5,879 nt of DNA from assembly GCA_021798855.1 (NCBI GenBank), contig JAJZBP010000138.1:1-5879 (forward strand), given 5' to 3'. Shown one piece after another: positions 1 through 5,354 of the stretch. The DNA comes from Bacillota bacterium. Its GTDB lineage: Bacteria > Bacillota > Sulfobacillia > JAJZIM01 > JAJZBP01. Numbering within the stretch: position 1 is the stretch's first letter; each line of letters begins with the position of its first letter. The position numbers and the translations under genes are program-made. Under the pieces are notes generated by a model, which worked only from the letters and a program-made list of their open reading frames with translations, had not been told where the DNA came from and ran no database searches.

Positions 1-41
1 TGACGGCAGGGCTTTGATAAGGATGGAGCATTGCCCCAAAT

Positions 42-67
42 AAGGGCCGCAGGCCCCCTCCCTTTTT
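42..67 (+). terminator. Possible intrinsic terminator of an upstream gene
   Basis: A short GC hairpin, GGGCC (44-48) with GGCCC (52-56) and loop GCA, is followed after six bases by five T residues (63-67). AAGGG (42-46) could alternatively pair with CCCTT (60-64). The T tract is short and set back from the stem, so this is only a candidate for the end of a gene left of the window. Confidence 0.3.
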
Positions 68-89
68 GAGGAGCCTGGCTCGTGGCGCA

Positions 90-105
90 GGGGCGTTTAC
101 GCCCC
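90..105. repeat. Perfect 6-bp GC hairpin
   Basis: GGGGCG (90-95) and CGCCCC (100-105) form a perfect stem around a TTTA loop. There is no T tract on either side, so it is not a standard intrinsic terminator. It may be part of a structured transcript or an isolated protein-binding palindrome. Function unknown. Confidence 0.5.
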
Positions 106-159
106 GAGGACCGTCGGCCCGGTTTGGAACCAAGCTCCAGGCATTTTAGATTTGGTTGG

Positions 160-306
160 CCGGAAACATTCGCCAAAAACGGTAAGCCGGCTTAGGCCAT
201 CAACGAAGTTGGTTTTCCCGATGGGGTTACCGAATGCTTACGATCCTGTCGTTCACCATAGGTTTGCCGAAACCGCGCAACGCCAAGCGCGGAGACCGCC
301 GGTGAA
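160..306. other. Structured, unassigned intergenic segment
   Basis: Several complementary segments lie close together. TAAGCCGGCTTA (183-194) is a perfect palindrome. CAAC-GAA-GTTG (201-211) is a small hairpin. CATTCG (167-172) matches CGAATG (231-236), and CGGTAA (180-185) matches TTACCG (227-232); these two pairings share bases 231-232 and so compete. Further on, TTCACC (252-257) pairs with GGTGAA (301-306) and encloses GGTTT-GCCG-AAACC (261-274) and CCGCGC/GCGCGG (273-278/287-292). This could be a small RNA, a leader element or remnant repeats. It matches no riboswitch consensus that I recognise. Confidence 0.35.
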
Positions 307-365
307 AAGCATTTTAAAATAACAAAAATTTAAGTAATATAAAATATCAACAAAAGCCGCCTAAG

Positions 366-438
366 GGCATTTCGCGGACACTTGGAAGCATTTCGTCGCC
401 TTCACCAAGCCTTTCGCAGGCATAAAAAAACATCTCAC
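366..438. repeat. Short repeats phased at 21 bp upstream of promoter
   Basis: Three 10-bp units fitting RGCMTTTCGY lie at 366-375 (GGCATTTCGC), 387-396 (AGCATTTCGT) and 408-417 (AGCCTTTCGC), with start-to-start distances of exactly 21 bp. A weaker fourth unit in the same phase, AACATCTCAC, is at 429-438 and matches 7 of 10 positions. The 21-bp spacing places the units on the same face of the helix. Their position, ending shortly before the -35 box at 455, suggests binding sites for a transcription activator. The binding protein is unknown. Confidence 0.45.
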
Positions 439-454
439 CCGACCGAATTGACTA

Positions 455-483
455 TTGACGCCCGTTTTTTTTCTTGTTATTAT
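455..483 (+). promoter_or_regulatory. Sigma70-type promoter for the iron-sulfur operon
   Basis: TTGACG (455-460, five of six consensus positions) and TATTAT (478-483, five of six) are separated by an optimal 17 bp. Transcription would start near 490 and leave a leader of roughly 105 nt before the first gene. The spacer holds a run of eight T (465-472). A second TTGAC (448-452) precedes the -35 by seven bases. Confidence 0.6.
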
Positions 484-486
484 TTT

Positions 487-502
487 CTCAAACGCAATTG
501 AG
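487..502 (+). other. Small hairpin at the predicted mRNA 5' end
   Basis: CTCAA (487-491) pairs with TTGAG (498-502) around a six-base loop. It lies at or just after the predicted transcription start, so it could stabilise the 5' end or act as an operator. It may also be chance in AT-rich DNA. Confidence 0.2.
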
Positions 503-539
503 TGATTTGGGGTCACAGAAAGGGGATGCACTTAGGTTA

Positions 540-545
540 TATAAT
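540..545 (+). promoter_or_regulatory. Possible secondary -10 element
   Basis: A perfect TATAAT lies 53 bases before the ATG at 598. No convincing -35 is found at 16-18 bp upstream, and there is no TGN extension. It may be an alternative or activator-dependent start site, or just AT-rich leader sequence. Confidence 0.25.
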
Positions 546-597
546 ATGATAAAAGTAAAGTATTAAACGGCAAAAGCGGCTATCAAGAAAGGCGGCG

Positions 598-2265
598 ATG
601 CGCGTGCTGGCCAAAGAACCACGGAAGGAACCGTGGAGGCACCTCCCTCCCATTCCCCAGGAGGATCTGCAAAAGGGAGAGGAGCAATACTTCGCGGGCG
701 ACAAGCGCCTCTTTGAGCTGACCAAGATCGGCTGGATCAAGGCGCTCCTGAAGTGGCGCGGGTTCCAATTCATCATGATCCTCCCCAATCAGATCGTCTT
801 CTGGATCGCCCTCATCGGTGGCTTTATAGGCGTTACCGGGTCCAATATGGGCTTTTTTCAATTCGGCTCGGCGATCACCTGGTTCCTCTGGTTCGCCGCC
901 GTCACCACCACCATGGTCTTCCTCGGGCGGGTCTGGTGCCTGATCTGCCCCTTCGGCGGCTTCGCCGAGTGGATCCAGCGCCTGACCCTCTGGGGCCGCG
1001 TCAAACGCCGCCTGACCCTGGGCAAGACCTGGCCCGCCAAGCTGGCCATCTACGGCGTCATTCCATCGGTCATGGTCTTCTTCTTCATGACCTACTGGGA
1101 AGAGTACGACGGCGTGGCCGGTCCGGGGAACCCGGCGCTGACGTCCGACCTGATCGTCTTGGTGTTCGCCATGGCCATCCTGACCTTTTTGGTCTTCGAC
1201 CGGCGCACCTTCTGCCGTTACCTGTGTCCCCTCTCCGCCCTGATCGGGATCACCACCCAGTCCTCGGTCATCTCGGGCTTTCGCGCCAAGGATCTGAACA
1301 CCTGCCTCAGCTGCGACACCAAGGAGTGCATGCGGGGAAGCGCCACCAGTTACGGTTGCCCCTGGTGGGAGTCCCCGGCCTCCAACGCGACCAACATGGG
1401 CTGCGGCCTTTGCACCGAGTGCATCAAGGGTTGCCCCCACGACAACGTCGGCCTGTACCTCCAGGCGCCCTTCCACAACGCCCACGCCGCCGGCAAGAAG
1501 CGGATGGACGTGGCCGTCGCCGCCGCCATCCTCTGGGGGATGCTCCTCTACGAGATGTGGAACGCCTTCCCCTGGTACAATGGCGGCCCCAGCACCTTCG
1601 GCAAGAACGTCGGCTGGGACAACTACTTCAATAAGTTGATGCACTGGCCGGCCTACCCCAACCCGCTCATGTTCACCGCCCTCACCTTCATCGTCCCGGT
1701 GGCCCTCCTGGTCATCGCCTGGATCACGGCCGCCGTCGCCTCTTCCTGGAAGGACTGGAAGAAGATCTTCATCACCCAAACCTACGCCCTGATCCCGGTG
1801 ATCGGCACCGGCTACATCGCCCGCCAGTTGCCCAAGTTCTTTCACTACATCCGGGACGTGGGTATCACCGCGACCAGGGTTCCCGCCGGCTGGTTCGGCT
1901 ACGGTTGCCCTTCCAACCCCCAACCGACCGGTCCCCACGGTTTGGTCTGCCCTTGGCTGAACAATATACCGGGCTTCAACGTTCCCCTCCTGCCCGGCGG
2001 GGTGAACAGCGGCAACTGGCTCGCCTCCTGGTTCGGCATCGGGCATGGCGCCGCCTTCGGCATCGTGCAGGTTGAGGTGCTGGTCAGCCTGGTCGGCATG
2101 CTCGGCTCCCTCTGGGTGGCCTACCGGATCTACGGCAAGGACTTCGTCGTCAACCGGATCCCGCAAAAGGGCGCCGGGCGGATCCTGGCCCTGACCCTGT
2201 TGCTGGTCGCCTTCGGCGGACTGTACACCGCCTACCTGTACGTCGGCATGCAGGCCACCAACTAG
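598..2265 (+). CDS. Integral-membrane polyferredoxin (NapH/NosR-like 4Fe-4S protein)
   Basis: The predicted role is electron transfer at the cytoplasmic membrane through iron-sulfur clusters. In the 555 residues, CxxCP at 114-118 and CxxxCP at 206-211 sit at the cytoplasmic ends of helices, as in NapH/RdxA-type proteins. A ferredoxin domain follows: C236-x2-C239-x4-C244-x9-C254P, then the standard C269-x2-C272-x2-C275-x3-C279P. I see about nine membrane helices (58-80, 91-111, 148-166, 183-200, 302-320, 357-381, 391-407, 485-509, 529-549). Positive charges at 135-138, 300-302 and 384-389 put the clusters inside the cell. NapH is only about 290 residues, so the half after residue 300 is extra. 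It has a periplasmic loop (408-484) with C436 and C451. The start is supported by GAAAGG ending five bases before the ATG. It heads an operon with the flavoprotein at 2285. The redox partner is inferred, not known. Confidence 0.85.
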   Translation: MRVLAKEPRKEPWRHLPPIPQEDLQKGEEQYFAGDKRLFELTKIGWIKALLKWRGFQFIMILPNQIVFWIALIGGFIGVTGSNMGFFQFGSAITWFLWFAAVTTTMVFLGRVWCLICPFGGFAEWIQRLTLWGRVKRRLTLGKTWPAKLAIYGVIPSVMVFFFMTYWEEYDGVAGPGNPALTSDLIVLVFAMAILTFLVFDRRTFCRYLCPLSALIGITTQSSVISGFRAKDLNTCLSCDTKECMRGSATSYGCPWWESPASNATNMGCGLCTECIKGCPHDNVGLYLQAPFHNAHAAGKKRMDVAVAAAILWGMLLYEMWNAFPWYNGGPSTFGKNVGWDNYFNKLMHWPAYPNPLMFTALTFIVPVALLVIAWITAAVASSWKDWKKIFITQTYALIPVIGTGYIARQLPKFFHYIRDVGITATRVPAGWFGYGCPSNPQPTGPHGLVCPWLNNIPGFNVPLLPGGVNSGNWLASWFGIGHGAAFGIVQVEVLVSLVGMLGSLWVAYRIYGKDFVVNRIPQKGAGRILALTLLLVAFGGLYTAYLYVGMQATN

Positions 2266-2270
2266 CACCG

Positions 2271-2277
2271 AAAGGAG
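2271..2277 (+). promoter_or_regulatory. Ribosome binding site of the flavoprotein gene
   Basis: AAAGGAG lies seven bases before the ATG at 2285 and inside the 19-nt gap after the upstream stop codon. It fixes the start and implies independent translation initiation within the same mRNA. Confidence 0.8.
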
Positions 2278-2284
2278 TGGGAAA

Positions 2285-3892
2285 ATGGCCGCTATGGTTG
2301 AATCTCCGACAACCCCCTCCGTCTTCATCATCAGTGAACGTTGCGCGGGTTGCACGGAGTGCATCAAGGAATGCCCCCGCGGTTGCCTGACCATGGACTA
2401 CCGCAACTGGGTGGTCCAGGTTGATTCCGAGGCCTGCTCCGGCTGTCGCCAGTGCCAGCGGGCCTGCCCCTACCAGAACATCACCGTCAGCGGACCCTTC
2501 CTGGGCTTGAACAGCCGCATTCCGGCGCGGGAGCTGGGCGTGGCCCAGCGGCTGGGCAATTTCGATGAGGTTGCCCTGAGTTTCACCGTGGACGAGGCGG
2601 TCAAGGAAGCCGCCCGTTGCCTCCACTGCCTGCGGCCCCAATGCCGGGACATCGGCTGCCCGGCTCACAACGACATCCCGGCGATGAATGCCGCCATTCG
2701 CAACCGGGACTTCGCGGGAGCCATGCGGGCCTTCGCTCCGACCACCAACCTGCCCACCATCTGCAGCCGTGTCTGCGATCAGGCCAAGCAGTGCGAGGGG
2801 GCCTGTGTCTACCGGCGGGAGGGTGGCCAGGCGGTGGCCATCGGCAAACTGGAACGGTTCATGTCCGAGTGGGCCATGGCCAACGACTTCCAGCCCAACG
2901 CAGTCCAACCGGCCAGCGGATACCGGGTGGCCGTGGTCGGCGCCGGCCCGGCGGGCTTGGCGGCCGCGGAGGATCTGGCCAAGGCCGGCCACGCCGTGAC
3001 CGTCTTCGATCCCCTGCCGGTGGCCGGCGGCATCCTGGCCTGGGGCATTCCCGAGTTCATCCTTCCCGCCGCCGTCGTCGCCGCCAAGGTGGCCCAGGTG
3101 CAAGCACTGGGGGTGCAATTCCGCTTGGGCACCCGGGTCGGGACCGGCAACTCCGTGGACAAGCTCCTGCAGGACGGTTTCAGCGCCGTCTTCCTGGCCG
3201 CCGGGGCCGGCAAGGACAACAGCCTGAGCCTGCCCGGCAGCGACCTGAAGGGGGTCATCACCGCCACCAGTTATCTGAGCGCGGCCAAGTTGGCCAAGGG
3301 CGCTCCCGACCAATACAAGGTGCCGGCGACGGGCGATAACATGCTGGTCATCGGGGCCGGCAACACGGCCATGGACGTGGCCCGAACCGCCCGCCGACTG
3401 GGCGTCAAGAACGTTACGGCCATCGACATCCTCTCCGAAGAGCTGGCGCCGGTTCGGCGCGACGAACTGGAGACGGCCCGCGCCGAAGGGGTCAACGTCC
3501 GCTTCGCCGTCTCGACCAAGAGTTTTTCCGGCCGTGGCAAGGTGGAAACGGTGGAACTGGTCCGCATGGACGCCCGGCGGGACCACACCAACAAGATCAG
3601 CACCACCCCGATCCCCGGCAGCGAATTCACCCTGCCGGTGGACACGGTGGTCTTCGCCATGGGTTATCGCGTCACCCAGGAGGCCATCGCCGACACCAAG
3701 GGGATCAGCACCGAACCTCGGGGGACGGTGACCATCGTGGGGGAAAACGGCCAGACCAGCCGCGAGGGGGTCTGGGCCGCCGGCGACATTGCCACGGGAC
3801 CGAGCACGGTGGTCAGGTCGATGGCGGCGGCCAAACGAGCGGCCGCCGCCATCGATCAGGCCCTGCGTCTGAAGAGCAAGAAAGCCGGCTGA
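2285..3892 (+). CDS. Ferredoxin-headed GltD-like FAD/NAD(P) oxidoreductase
   Basis: A soluble flavoprotein of 535 residues, probably moving electrons between NAD(P)H and ferredoxin-type or membrane partners. Residues 13-70 form a 2[4Fe-4S] ferredoxin: C20-x2-C23-x2-C26-x3-C30P and C51-x2-C54-x2-C57-x3-C61P. From about residue 85 it follows glutamate synthase small subunit/NfnB. It has C112-x2-C115-x4-C120-x4-C125P and C160-x3-C164-x5-C170-x3-C174 for iron-sulfur clusters, an FAD Rossmann motif GAGPAG (219-224), and the GGILAWGIPEFILP region (248-261). An NADPH-type motif GAGNTAMD (357-364) and a C-terminal FAD motif AAGDIATGPSTVV (498-510) complete it. No gltB-like large subunit is adjacent, so glutamate synthase is unlikely. 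It is the second gene of the operon, 19 nt after the membrane polyferredoxin. The direction of electron flow and the partner are inferred. Confidence 0.85.
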   Translation: MAAMVESPTTPSVFIISERCAGCTECIKECPRGCLTMDYRNWVVQVDSEACSGCRQCQRACPYQNITVSGPFLGLNSRIPARELGVAQRLGNFDEVALSFTVDEAVKEAARCLHCLRPQCRDIGCPAHNDIPAMNAAIRNRDFAGAMRAFAPTTNLPTICSRVCDQAKQCEGACVYRREGGQAVAIGKLERFMSEWAMANDFQPNAVQPASGYRVAVVGAGPAGLAAAEDLAKAGHAVTVFDPLPVAGGILAWGIPEFILPAAVVAAKVAQVQALGVQFRLGTRVGTGNSVDKLLQDGFSAVFLAAGAGKDNSLSLPGSDLKGVITATSYLSAAKLAKGAPDQYKVPATGDNMLVIGAGNTAMDVARTARRLGVKNVTAIDILSEELAPVRRDELETARAEGVNVRFAVSTKSFSGRGKVETVELVRMDARRDHTNKISTTPIPGSEFTLPVDTVVFAMGYRVTQEAIADTKGISTEPRGTVTIVGENGQTSREGVWAAGDIATGPSTVVRSMAAAKRAAAAIDQALRLKSKKAG

Positions 3893-3906
3893 GCAGCCGG
3901 GGACGG

Positions 3907-3956
3907 AGAGGTTCGTCCGGCGCGTCCTTCGGCCGAACGAACCTCTTTAACCTTTT
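3907..3956 (+). terminator. Intrinsic terminator after the flavoprotein gene
   Basis: AGAGGTTCGT (3907-3916) and ACGAACCTCT (3937-3946) form a perfect 10-bp stem. After a C/A mismatch it extends by CGGC (3918-3921) with GCCG (3932-3935). It is followed by TTT, AACC and TTTT, an interrupted T tract. The hairpin begins 14 bases after the stop codon and separates the iron-sulfur operon from the nuo operon. Confidence 0.8.
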
Positions 3957-3989
3957 AGGTAAAAAGTAATCATTTTTCGTTTTTGGGTA

Positions 3990-3998
3990 TGTTACAAT
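3990..3998 (+). promoter_or_regulatory. Extended -10 promoter of the nuo operon
   Basis: TG (3990-3991) plus one base precedes TACAAT (3993-3998), an extended -10 with five of six consensus bases. The -35 region (about 3970-3975, TCATTT) is poor, as is usual with extended -10 promoters. Transcription would start near 4005, giving a leader of about 24 nt that just contains the nuoA ribosome binding site. Confidence 0.5.
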
Positions 3999-4012
3999 TC
4001 AGGAAAAGCTTT

Positions 4013-4021
4013 GGAGAGGAG
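4013..4021 (+). promoter_or_regulatory. Ribosome binding site that decides the nuoA start
   Basis: GGAGAGGAG lies seven bases before TTG at 4029. An in-frame TTG at 4011 overlaps this site and has only AGGAAAAG two bases upstream, which is too close. The site therefore argues for a TTG start at 4029. Confidence 0.7.
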
Positions 4022-4028
4022 CAGCGAT

Positions 4029-4385
4029 TTGTTCAGCGCCTATCTGGCCATCCTGGTTTTTTGTCTTTTGGCCGCCGCCTTGGCGGGCACCTTCTCCCTG
4101 GTGGCCGGTCTCTTTGGACCGCGCCGACCCAGCGAACGCAAAAGCGAAGCCTACGAATGCGGCATCCGCCATCCCCCACCGCTCCCCAAGCATTTTCCGG
4201 CCAAGTTCTACCTCCTGGGGATGCTCTTTTTGCTGTTCGACCTGGAGGCGGTTTCCTTTTATCCCTGGGCGGTGGACCTGCACCGTCTGCACGGCTTTGG
4301 CCTTTTGGAGATGCTTTCCTTCATCGTGGTCATGGCCGTCGGCTACGTCTACGTCTGGCGCAAAGGGGGGTTCCAATGGCAATGA
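4029..4385 (+). CDS. nuoA: NADH-quinone oxidoreductase subunit A
   Basis: A small membrane subunit of complex I, near the quinone entry site at the junction of the peripheral and membrane arms. With a TTG start at 4029 the protein has 118 residues, a normal NuoA length. Three membrane helices lie at about 4-28, 58-80 and 88-110. Family marks are AYECG (41-45) in the first loop, the FDLEAVSFYPWA segment (70-81) with the conserved acidic residues D71 and E73, and the C-terminal YVYVWRKGGFQW. Position 76 is Ser where I would expect a bulky residue (EAVFLYPW in most members). It is the first gene of the nuo operon, after a terminator and an extended -10 promoter. Its end overlaps nuoB by 10 bp, so the two are probably translationally coupled. 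Confidence 0.93.
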   Translation: MFSAYLAILVFCLLAAALAGTFSLVAGLFGPRRPSERKSEAYECGIRHPPPLPKHFPAKFYLLGMLFLLFDLEAVSFYPWAVDLHRLHGFGLLEMLSFIVVMAVGYVYVWRKGGFQWQ

Positions 4386-4879
4386 GTGACAGCCTGATCT
4401 TGACCACCGTCGACCAGGCCAAGCACTGGGCGCAACGGTCCTCCCTCTGGCCGCTGACTTTCGGTCTGGCCTGTTGCGCCATCGAGATGATGACCTCCAC
4501 CGCTCCCCGTTACGATCTGGCCCGCTTCGGTTCGGAGGTGTTTCGCGGTTCGCCGCGCCAGGCCGACCTGATGATCGTGTCCGGCCGGGTCTGCCGCAAG
4601 ATGGTGCCCCAGGTTCGCCAGTTGTACGCCCAGATGGCTTCGCCAAAATGGGTCATCGCCATGGGCGCCTGCGCTTCTTCCGCGGGCATCTTCGACAACT
4701 ACGCCGTGGTGCAGGGGGTCGACCACATTCTGCCGGTGGACGTTTACGTCCCGGGGTGTCCCCCCAGTCCGGAAGCTCTGATCTATGGGATCATGAAGAT
4801 TCAGGATAAAATCCGCCGAGGGCTGCCGCCGGCGGCGGAAGCGGTCCCGGTCGCGGGAGGTGCGTCCGGTGTCTCTTGA
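4376..4879 (+). CDS. nuoB: NADH-quinone oxidoreductase subunit B
   Basis: A peripheral-arm subunit of complex I that binds cluster N2, the last iron-sulfur centre before quinone. The 167-residue protein has the tandem cysteines C33-C34 in LACCAIEMM, C99 in MGACASS and C128 in VPGCPP; these four match the N2 ligands at an offset of 30 from E. coli numbering. SGRVCRKM (69-76) and VVQGVDHILPVDVYVPGCPPSPEA (111-134) are also family-typical. The ATG at 4376 is preferred because AAAGGGGGG ends five bases before it; the second ATG at 4382 (giving MSDSL) is possible. The same frame is open back to 3983, but that part overlaps nuoA and is not coding. The 3' end overlaps nuoC by 11 bp. Confidence 0.95.
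   Translation: MAMSDSLILTTVDQAKHWAQRSSLWPLTFGLACCAIEMMTSTAPRYDLARFGSEVFRGSPRQADLMIVSGRVCRKMVPQVRQLYAQMASPKWVIAMGACASSAGIFDNYAVVQGVDHILPVDVYVPGCPPSPEALIYGIMKIQDKIRRGLPPAAEAVPVAGGASGVS
4855..4860 (+). promoter_or_regulatory. Ribosome binding site that decides the nuoC start
   Basis: GGGAGG lies eight bases before GTG at 4869. The other in-frame GTG, at 4860, overlaps the last base of this site and cannot use it. The site is inside the end of nuoB. Confidence 0.7.
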
Positions 4880-5351
4880 CGCGGAACTGGCGGCAAGCCT
4901 TGCGGCTCTACTGCCGGGAGCGGTGGAAAAAGCGGAGGAGGTCCGGGGCGAAACGGTCTTGCAGGTGGACGCGGCGAGTTTGCACGCGGTTTGCCGGCAT
5001 CTGCGGGACAGGGGATTCAACTATCTGACCGACGTTACGGCCGTCGACACGCTGGATTTGCTTTTTCCCTCCCCCGCCCGCTTTACCCTGGTATACCACC
5101 TGGAACGCATCCCCGGGGGTGAACGGATTCGGCTGAAGGCCGGGGTGAGTGGGGACGAGCCCGTGGCCGATTCGGTCAGCGACCTGTGGCCGGCGGCCGT
5201 CTGGGGTGAACGGGAGGTCTATGACCTCTTCGGCATCCGTTTCCATGGCCATCCGGACCTGCGGCGGATCATGATGCCCGACGACTGGGAGGGGCACCCC
5301 CTGCGCAAGGACTATCCCCTGCAGGGATTCCCCGGACAACGGGAGGTGTAG
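4869..5351 (+). CDS. nuoC: NADH-quinone oxidoreductase subunit C
   Basis: The 30-kDa subunit of the complex I peripheral arm, a structural partner of NuoD near the quinone site. With a GTG start at 4869 it has 160 residues. The signature of the family is clear near the C-terminus: WGEREVYDLFGIRFHGHPDL (112-131) followed by RRIMMPDDWEGHPLRKDYPL (132-151). The first part (35-110) has the usual NYLTDVTAVD and FTLVYHLER segments. It is a free-standing nuoC, not fused to nuoD. It overlaps nuoB by 11 bp, and the nuoD start follows three bases after its stop, so translation of the operon is tightly coupled. Confidence 0.94.
   Translation: MSLDAELAASLAALLPGAVEKAEEVRGETVLQVDAASLHAVCRHLRDRGFNYLTDVTAVDTLDLLFPSPARFTLVYHLERIPGGERIRLKAGVSGDEPVADSVSDLWPAAVWGEREVYDLFGIRFHGHPDLRRIMMPDDWEGHPLRKDYPLQGFPGQREV
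5341..5346 (+). promoter_or_regulatory. Ribosome binding site that decides the nuoD start
   Basis: GGGAGG lies eight bases before GTG at 5355, the same sequence and spacing as at nuoC. Later in-frame ATGs (5385, 5439, 5451) have no such site, so the GTG is preferred. Confidence 0.7.
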
Positions 5352-5354
5352 CCG

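Larger units (their letters stand above)
1..597. other. Gene-free upstream region
   Basis: No open frame on either strand in this stretch has a plausible start, ribosome binding site and protein-like composition. The first 310 bases are fairly GC-rich and full of short inverted repeats (44-56, 90-105, 121-131, 183-194, 201-211, 261-274, 273-292, 252-257 with 301-306). Bases 311-360 are very AT-rich. Bases 366-438 hold phased short repeats, and 448-550 contain the promoter elements of the following operon. The window opens with TGA, which could be the stop codon of a gene lying to the left, but this cannot be tested here. Confidence 0.7.

Noticed and set aside
217..236. Resemblance to the 3' part of a cyclic-di-GMP-I (GEMM) riboswitch (GGGGTTACCGA)
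   Set aside because: The upstream conserved segments of that riboswitch are not present in order, and the region is followed by AT-rich DNA rather than directly by a gene.
507..530. Possible sigma54 promoter (GG...GC pattern)
   Set aside because: No GG and GC doublets fall at the required 10-base separation.
1..597. Mobile element, CRISPR array or tRNA in the intergenic region
   Set aside because: No transposase fragment, regular repeat-spacer pattern of CRISPR size, or cloverleaf with a T-arm motif is visible.
583..2394. Long open frame of about 600 codons on the minus strand
   Set aside because: It lies antisense to the membrane polyferredoxin gene. Its translation is rich in Gly, Asp, Glu and His with no recognisable domain, as expected for a shadow of a GC-rich gene.
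2150..3586. Long open frame of about 480 codons on the minus strand
   Set aside because: It is antisense to the flavoprotein gene, which has clear cofactor motifs. The reverse translation is low-complexity and has no ribosome binding site or family resemblance.
2285..3892. Annotation as glutamate synthase small subunit (gltD)
   Set aside because: The catalytic body is GltD-like, but the N-terminal 2[4Fe-4S] ferredoxin and the lack of a neighbouring large subunit make that specific function unlikely.
3983..4375. Upstream extension of the nuoB frame
   Set aside because: This part overlaps nuoA in another frame. Its translation is unlike any NuoB N-terminus, and nuoB has its own ATG and ribosome binding site at 4376.
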